This document shows, piece after piece, positions 59,261-64,000 of a DNA stretch of 64,000 nucleotides. Position numbers and translations under genes: made by a program. The DNA is from Pogostemon cablin (lineage: Eukaryota; Streptophyta; Magnoliopsida; Lamiales; Lamiaceae), in assembly GCA_023678885.1 (NCBI GenBank), contig CM042954.1:4028198-4092197 (forward strand), written 5' to 3'. The notes under the pieces were generated by a model. The model saw nothing but the letters and a program-made list of their open reading frames with translations. It was not told the DNA's origin and did no database searches. Every line of letters starts with the position of its first letter. Within the stretch, counting starts at the first letter, position 1.

Positions 59261-59351
59261 CAGTAAGGCCTCTGATGAGTGAAGTCATTGAAGCTTTGAA
59301 GCCACTCCATAACCTGAAGAACATGAGAAAGCACCTCACGAAGTGAGGTGC
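59258..59351 (+). pseudogene. Receptor-like cytoplasmic kinase (RLCK VII) C-terminal fragment
   Basis: Directly after the RDR piece, in a new frame, the reading is SSVRPLMSEVIEALKPLHNL, then KNM. This is the subdomain XI/C-terminal signature of RLCK-VII (PBS1-like) kinases, 'RP.MSEVVEAL.PLPNLKDM'. These kinases act at the plasma membrane in immune signalling. Only about 25 codons are present, with no catalytic residues. The join to RDR sequence is exact, with no spacer. Confidence 0.7.
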
Positions 59352-59364
59352 TGCCCTTGCCTAG
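59330..59364 (+). other. Helitron 3' hairpin and CTAG terminus
   Basis: Stem arms AGCACCTCAC (59330-59339) and GTGAGGTGCT (59343-59352) with GAA loop, then GCCCTTGC, then CTAG and a T-rich/TA flank. This geometry (GC-rich stem about 8-12 bases before CTRR, insertion next to T) is diagnostic of Helitron 3' ends. Confidence 0.8.
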
Positions 59365-59774
59365 TATATATATAAAGGTGTTTTTACCTTTTCTTATTAA
59401 TCTAGGCTAATTAGTATGCTCTTGCAAACCTAATTATTATTGCGGGAACAAATGGAGTATATTTTGTTAATATTTATATTTTATATTAATTATTTGGGTC
59501 CAATTTGGGTGCATCGGTGCACTTGAACGATCTAAATCGTTAGATTAAGTTTTGGATTAATCTATATCGTTAAATAAAATAAAATAATTAATTTTTTTAA
59601 ACTAAAACAACCCACTATAATTTTAAACTAAAAATTACGGGTGCACCCCAGAATCACCCTAATTTTTATTAGATATATTTATTTAATAAATTTACCGAAC
59701 ATATATATTGATATATAATTTTCTATTTAAATTAAAATACTAATTTAGTAAAGCTGCATAAAACACATTATATA
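59365..59774. other. AT-rich spacer
   Basis: No gene. It includes GTGCATCGGTGCAC (59509-59522), a 14-bp perfect palindrome, in AT-rich surroundings. Confidence 0.5.
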
Positions 59775-59999
59775 CTCTTTTCGTCCGCTCGAAAGAAGAT
59801 ATTTTTTTTATTTTGGTCGTTTGTTCCAAAGAGGGTAATTTTTTTCTACACACATGGGGCCCATACACACCCACTAATACAACTAAAATATGGGGTCCAC
59901 ACTACCACTAATACAACTATCCACTAAACATCAAATAATAATACTCCTTAATCAATGTGCACAAAAGTAAAAGATCTTCTTTTGGGTGGACGGATGGAG
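59775..59999. mobile_element. Stowaway-type MITE
   Basis: 225 bp between TA dinucleotides. Ends CTCTTTTCGTCCGCTCGAAA and the inverse ...TTGGGTGGACGGATGGAG. Non-coding. Confidence 0.82.
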
Positions 60000-60001
60000 T
60001 A

Positions 60002-61319
60002 TAATTTTTGTATATAATTAAAGAGTGGCACTAGGGTGTAACCGGTCCCATGAAAAATTCATGAAACGGGATCCCAAATTATAATCTCGCGGGTTTGCTG
60101 ATGCTAGTGGATCCCAAATTAAATTCTCTCCCCCAAAACCCGTCATCCCCTTCTTCTCTCTCATGCTCTCCCCTGAAGCCCTTCTTCTCTCTCCGCCTAA
60201 ACCTTGCATTTTCTTGCAGCAGCGGATGTCGCTTGACTGGGCTGCAGTGCGCGGTGGTGGCAGCGGCAGATCTGGCGCGAATCGGCGATATGACAGAGAA
60301 CTTTGACGAGGAAGTGTGGCGGGACCTGAGTTCGCAATATTTGGCAAGTGGTGGTGTTCCCATTTTCCGACGGCAAGAGTTCTTCTCGCTTCTTCAGCAG
60401 ACATCATAGTCAAGAAGCGAACATGACTGGATTTTTTTGGGACCCTCATCTTTAGAACTTCTTTGTTGCTGTCTTATGATGCTCATTAGCAATTGAAAAA
60501 TCTGACTCATTTGTTCGGAGTTTTTTGCTTTAATTTTGGAATTTTTTGTTTCCTTGACTTGTGTTATTCGTGGTGCATGTTTTGTTTGGTTTGTGATTTT
60601 AGGAAACTTGTTTTTGGGTTCTGTATTTAATGTAGGAAGAATTGGTACTTTCTTGTAATTGTTGGTAAAATTTAGTGTTAACTAAGCATTTGGGTTTTCT
60701 TGTTTAATTATTCTATTTGTGCAATGAGTTCCATAGATATTATCTCTACACTTGAAATAAGAAGTATTGTTGAATCTTATTATAAGAAAATAAGGAGTAG
60801 TGAAATGGGGAATAAGTTCTTGTTGAATGAAGTGGATAAATCTGTTGTAGGGAGTGAGGTAGGGAGTGAAGAACTGATGATTAGACAGTCATTTCTAATG
60901 TATGAATGAATTGCTGGTCTGTCTTCATATGAAAGCTATATTTGAGTTATTTTTATCTGTGTTGTATGCAAGTGTTTGTAAACTTAATTCTGATGCAATA
61001 TTCCTGTTGTACTGATTAACATTGATGTGTTACACATGTTTGCACATTGTATTTTGGTTGCAGACAAAGCCTATTGAACTCAGTGATGGATCAGTTATGG
61101 AAATGAAAGTCTTATAAACGTAATCCAAGAGCATTAAAACAATGTTTGATCAAGATCAATAGTAGACACTAAAACTAAAAGAATAGTTTGATGCTTACTG
61201 TATCAATTTTTACTTTTTTTTAATGGTAATACATGGAAATTGGAATTGCTTACGTTGGTGGTATCTTTTAAGCAGTTATTAATTTGTTATTGTTTATGTG
61301 TTGACATTAGTAGTGGAGT
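60002..61319 (+). other. Possible gene remnant, unrecognised
   Basis: Coding-like but unnamed. At 60095-60409 a 104-codon plus-strand frame ends MTENFDEEVWRDLSSQYLAS then GGVPIFRRQEFFSLLQQTS. At 60700-60909 a 69-codon frame contains MSSIDIISTLEIRSIVESYY. T-rich intron-like sequence lies between, and 60120-60200 is pyrimidine-rich like a 5' untranslated region. GGATCCCAAATTA is repeated at 60069 and 60109. It may be another captured or decayed gene; I recognise no domain. Confidence 0.3.
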
Positions 61320-61436
61320 CCCATTTCAATAATTTTCTTATAATAAGATTACTACGAGTTGTTAATGAAAGTAACTATTTTGATAAGTAAAGAATAATCA
61401 TACTTATTACAAAGAGTAATCTAATTAATTTCAAAT

Positions 61437-62012
61437 AGTAATCTAATTATTTATATAGAGTGTTCTATAAATTTAAATTGTATACAATTTTTATATTTAT
61501 AAACAAATCAATATAAATTTGTTCATAGTAACCAATTCATTATAAATATTAACTCAATTTATTAAAAAGAGTAATTGAATTTGTTCTAAAGAGTAACCTA
61601 ATTATTTTTATAGAGTTAATTCCATAGAATTAATTTTTCACGATATACTATGACTATATTTTTATAAAATAGGAGTTTCAAATCAAAGGGTAACCCAATT
61701 TATTATAAGAAGTAACCCAATTCATTTTAAATAGTAACCTAATTATTTTTATAGAGTAAATTTCAAAAAATTAATTTTTCACTATATATGACTATATATT
61801 TAAAAAATCGGAGTTTCAAATCAAAGAGTAACATAATTTATTAGAAATAGTAACCCAATTCGTTCTAAAGAGTAACCTAATTATTTTTATAGAGTTAATT
61901 CCATAGAATTAATTTTTCATGATATATGACTATATTTTTATAAAATCATATTTTCAAATCAAAGACTAACACGATTCATTTTAAAAAGCAACTTAATTAT
62001 TTTTATAAGATG
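61437..62012. repeat. ~140-bp AT-rich tandem array
   Basis: Four to five degenerate units. The anchor AGTAACCTAATTATTTTTATAG recurs near 61437, 61592, 61733, 61871 and 61989 (spacing 155, 141, 138, 118). Within units AGTAACCCAATT sub-repeats and AATTAATTTTTCACGATATA recur. No coding capacity. Confidence 0.8.
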
Positions 62013-62393
62013 ATCTAACAATATATAGATTGCATTTAGTTTAATTAATTTCAAAAAGTGATCTAATTAATTCATAAGAGTAACCTAATATTTTTATTGG
62101 GCGATTCCAAAGAGTGATTTTATTACTTCCAAAGAGAGATCTTTGGGCTCGTGTCATCAACAGTAAAGCAAGATTTGCAACCAAGAATGTCCTATTGATA
62201 TGAAAACTCGAAGCCACAAATCACTCAAGCAAAGGCAGATCATCCCACGGATGGTGTCTGCTAGCCAGCTCCACATGATCTCTCATATAAAATATTATTA
62301 TATTCTGATCTAACAAACAAGAAGTTGTCATGTAATTAGTATACATCCACCTTTCATTCGCACGTGCGACCCATAAATCAAAGATTAGAAGAG
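62013..62393. other. Spacer before terminal LTR
   Basis: Non-coding, moderately AT-rich. A 65-codon minus-strand frame (62221-62418) runs into the LTR and is not convincing. Confidence 0.45.
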
Positions 62394-63977
62394 TGATGAG
62401 CGTTTTCTCAACACACAAGATTAATCCTCAAGTATAAGAATATCAATTGTAGTTTCGATAAGTGACCAAGAGTTTATCGTACCCAAGAGACGGATTATTA
62501 TCAATTCAATTATATTCTAATTAACTAAGATTATGTTGGTAAATTGGATTTGGTTTAATTGTGAAAATAACATATAATTGAAATAGCAGAATAAATAAGC
62601 AAGCAATAGAGAAATATCGGTTGTGATCAAGTAAGTAATAAAGTAGTTCTTCAGGTAATCCAGTTTTACTCGTTAATTTCCTTTCCATGTGTTGATGTCT
62701 GACTCTGCCTTGTAGTTTATGGGCGCATCACTAAACCATGCAAGTGTACTCTATAGACACAAGTAAGCAAGCATATGACACGTGTGAATATCCTCGGAGC
62801 AAGACGTATACTTCACCCCCCTTTCTAGGTACTATCATAATCAATTATTTTCCGTGCACTTAGTACTCTAACCCGATTTGATCTCCCTTTTTAGGTTACT
62901 ATGAAGTTATACTCTTTATCCTACTTATTAACCCGAATATGATTCAATTAACAACTATCTATATAAGACAGTTCTAATAAGACTTCGGAATCCCTTCACT
63001 TAGAATTATAACATGCAATCCTGCTTAGCAGTGAACGCACTCAATCAATAACCAAGAGATGTATTCAGACTCTACATAACAGTTAAAGATGCACAAAACG
63101 ACCATGAGTATGAATTAAAAAAGCACAATCTTATATAGAATAAACCACAAGTAGTGTTGTACGGAGTTTACACTTGGAAATTCAATTAACTCATAAAACT
63201 TTCATAACCCTAGAACTACCAGCGCGGTTCTAGCCCATGATTTATCTAGGAACAATCATGGCTAGTTGGTATGATCTTACTTGACTCGCCAGAGAAACCT
63301 CTCCTCACGACTCCTTCGGATGATGGTAGGACTTGGTGATGGATGGATGATGAATCCTTCTTTTTGTTATCTTTTTCTTCTCCTGCGAAAGCTCTTCTTT
63401 TATACTTGTAAACTCTCCTTACGAGCCTTGGATGGGCTTTTTGAGCGAACACACAAACTGAAGGTGTAAAAATATAAATTTGGTAAGTTTTCGGACATTG
63501 ATTCGACCAAACAGGTTGGTCGAACTCATCCATACAGGTCGAATCCCTCTGTAACTTGACTTCTGACTCCTGATTCGAGCAGAGCGTTAGTCGAACTGGA
63601 TACTTCCTGGTCAAACTAGAACTGCTTTCGTTTAGGCTTCTAGTTCGACCACGGTTCGACCAAGTGGTTTGGTCGAACTTGGTTTTCGTGGTCGAACTTG
63701 ACTTTTCCGAGCTCAGTTCGACCAGAGGTGCTGGTCAAACTCCCTTCTTCTTGGTCGAACTCGACCCCTGCGTGGTCGAATCCATCCTTGTTTCTTCCTC
63801 TTTCCCAATTCGATCACTTCCAACTCGTTTTCCATCGAAAATCAACTCAAATAGCCTTGTAAACTCCCGATTCGTGACTTTCCACCAAGTATAGCAATTC
63901 ACATATAATTATCATCATTAGTTACACCATAAGTACATGAATTCAGGCTCAAAACTAGTGAATTTACACACTCATTA
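62394..63977 (-). repeat. Athila/Tat-type gypsy 3' LTR (element continues past window)
   Basis: 1584 bp, same family as 9887-11431 (about four-fifths similar by eye). On the minus strand it starts TAATGAGTGTG (ancestral TG mutated) and ends ...AACGCTCATCA. It contains a dense array of GGTCGAACT/AGTTCGACC words (63490-63790) and a TATA box (63407-63414). The internal region lies beyond base 64000. Confidence 0.78.
63407..63414 (-). promoter_or_regulatory. Probable LTR TATA box
   Basis: Minus strand TATAAAAG in the context TTTACAAGTATAAAAGAAG, equivalent in position to the box at 10335-10344. Confidence 0.5.
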
Positions 63978-64000
63978 AACCCCCCAAACTTACATGTTGC
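63978..64000 (-). promoter_or_regulatory. Polypurine tract and conserved terminal block
   Basis: The minus strand reads GCAACATGTAAGTTTGGGG followed by GGTT just before the LTR. The same GCAACATGTAA block precedes the LTRs at 9887 and 48110. Confidence 0.75.

Larger units (their letters stand above)
54611..59364 (+). mobile_element. Helitron-like unit carrying host gene fragments
   Basis: The right end is a textbook plant Helitron terminus: a perfect 10-bp-arm hairpin (59330-59352), an 8-bp spacer and CTAG (59361-59364), followed by T. The left end is less certain. TATATATATAAAAGAAGATA at about 54610-54640, followed by TCTGTCCACGCG and ACGTGGCG words, resembles eudicot Helitron 5' ends, but the expected initial TC is not clear. 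Between them, all on the plus strand, lie pieces of MAP70, an RNA-dependent RNA polymerase and an RLCK. There is no RepHel gene, so the unit is non-autonomous. Helitrons are known to pick up host exons this way. Confidence 0.65.

Noticed and set aside
61437..62012. AGTAAC repeats as the missing CACTA subterminal region
   Set aside because: The words run in the same orientation as at the left end instead of inverted, and no TTGTAGTG end is near.

Overview
The window is nuclear DNA from a flowering plant, most likely an asterid-type eudicot. The evidence is AT-rich spacers, spliced plant-type exons (MAP70, DMC1, cystinosin, RNA-dependent RNA polymerase) and plant-specific transposon families; the lineage below 'eudicot' is inference. 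It is a repeat-dense, gene-poor segment. I see no intact host gene, no tRNA or rRNA gene and no CRISPR array. Nearly everything is transposable elements nested in one another, or broken pieces of host genes that transposons appear to have carried there.

Left part (1-20 kb). A minus-strand Ty1/copia element (LTRs 1-1265 and 6518-7847, decayed gag-pol between) sits in the 3' part of an older Athila/Tat-type Ty3/gypsy element, whose internal remnant and LTR run to 11431. Then come an unassigned GC-rich stretch, a 'CTGTTAAACGA' MITE with a Stowaway MITE inside it, and a 1.15-kb hAT-like element (13217-14367, 8-bp target duplication) that carries the start of a Kunitz protease-inhibitor gene. From 14.8 to 19.85 kb lie two tandem arrays and a minus-strand gypsy gag pseudogene. 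That gag is split by a copia solo LTR, which is itself split by a second solo LTR with an ATAAA target duplication.

Middle (19.85-42 kb). A CACTA-type end interrupts the gag. It is followed by cystinosin gene pieces (minus strand), a decayed TNP2-class transposase gene (24.86-28.34 kb, DUF4218 and DUF4216 regions), and small exons of ribosomal protein eS4 and of the meiotic recombinase DMC1. A young, almost intact Tekay/Del-type chromovirus (30176-40435, GATAC duplication) is inserted beside the DMC1 pieces. A 159-bp SINE-like insertion with a perfect 17-bp duplication lies at 41.65 kb.

Right part (42-64 kb). A non-autonomous Athila element (42053-50096, AGTAT duplication) keeps the gag C-terminus and protease but has no reverse transcriptase or integrase; it landed inside a MITE. 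An AT-rich tract with MITEs and TA microsatellites follows. At 54.6-59.36 kb a Helitron-like unit carries, all on the plus strand, five MAP70 exons, a 143-codon open piece of an RNA-dependent RNA polymerase and a receptor-like cytoplasmic kinase tail. It ends in a textbook hairpin plus CTAG. After another Stowaway MITE, two unrecognised small ORFs and a ~140-bp tandem array, the window ends in a minus-strand Athila/Tat LTR of the same family as the one at 9.9-11.4 kb.

The recurring theme is host-gene capture. Three DNA-transposon contexts (hAT-like, CACTA-like, Helitron-like) hold fragments of at least seven unrelated host genes. Several fragments keep introns and splice sites, so they were copied from genomic DNA and not from mRNA.
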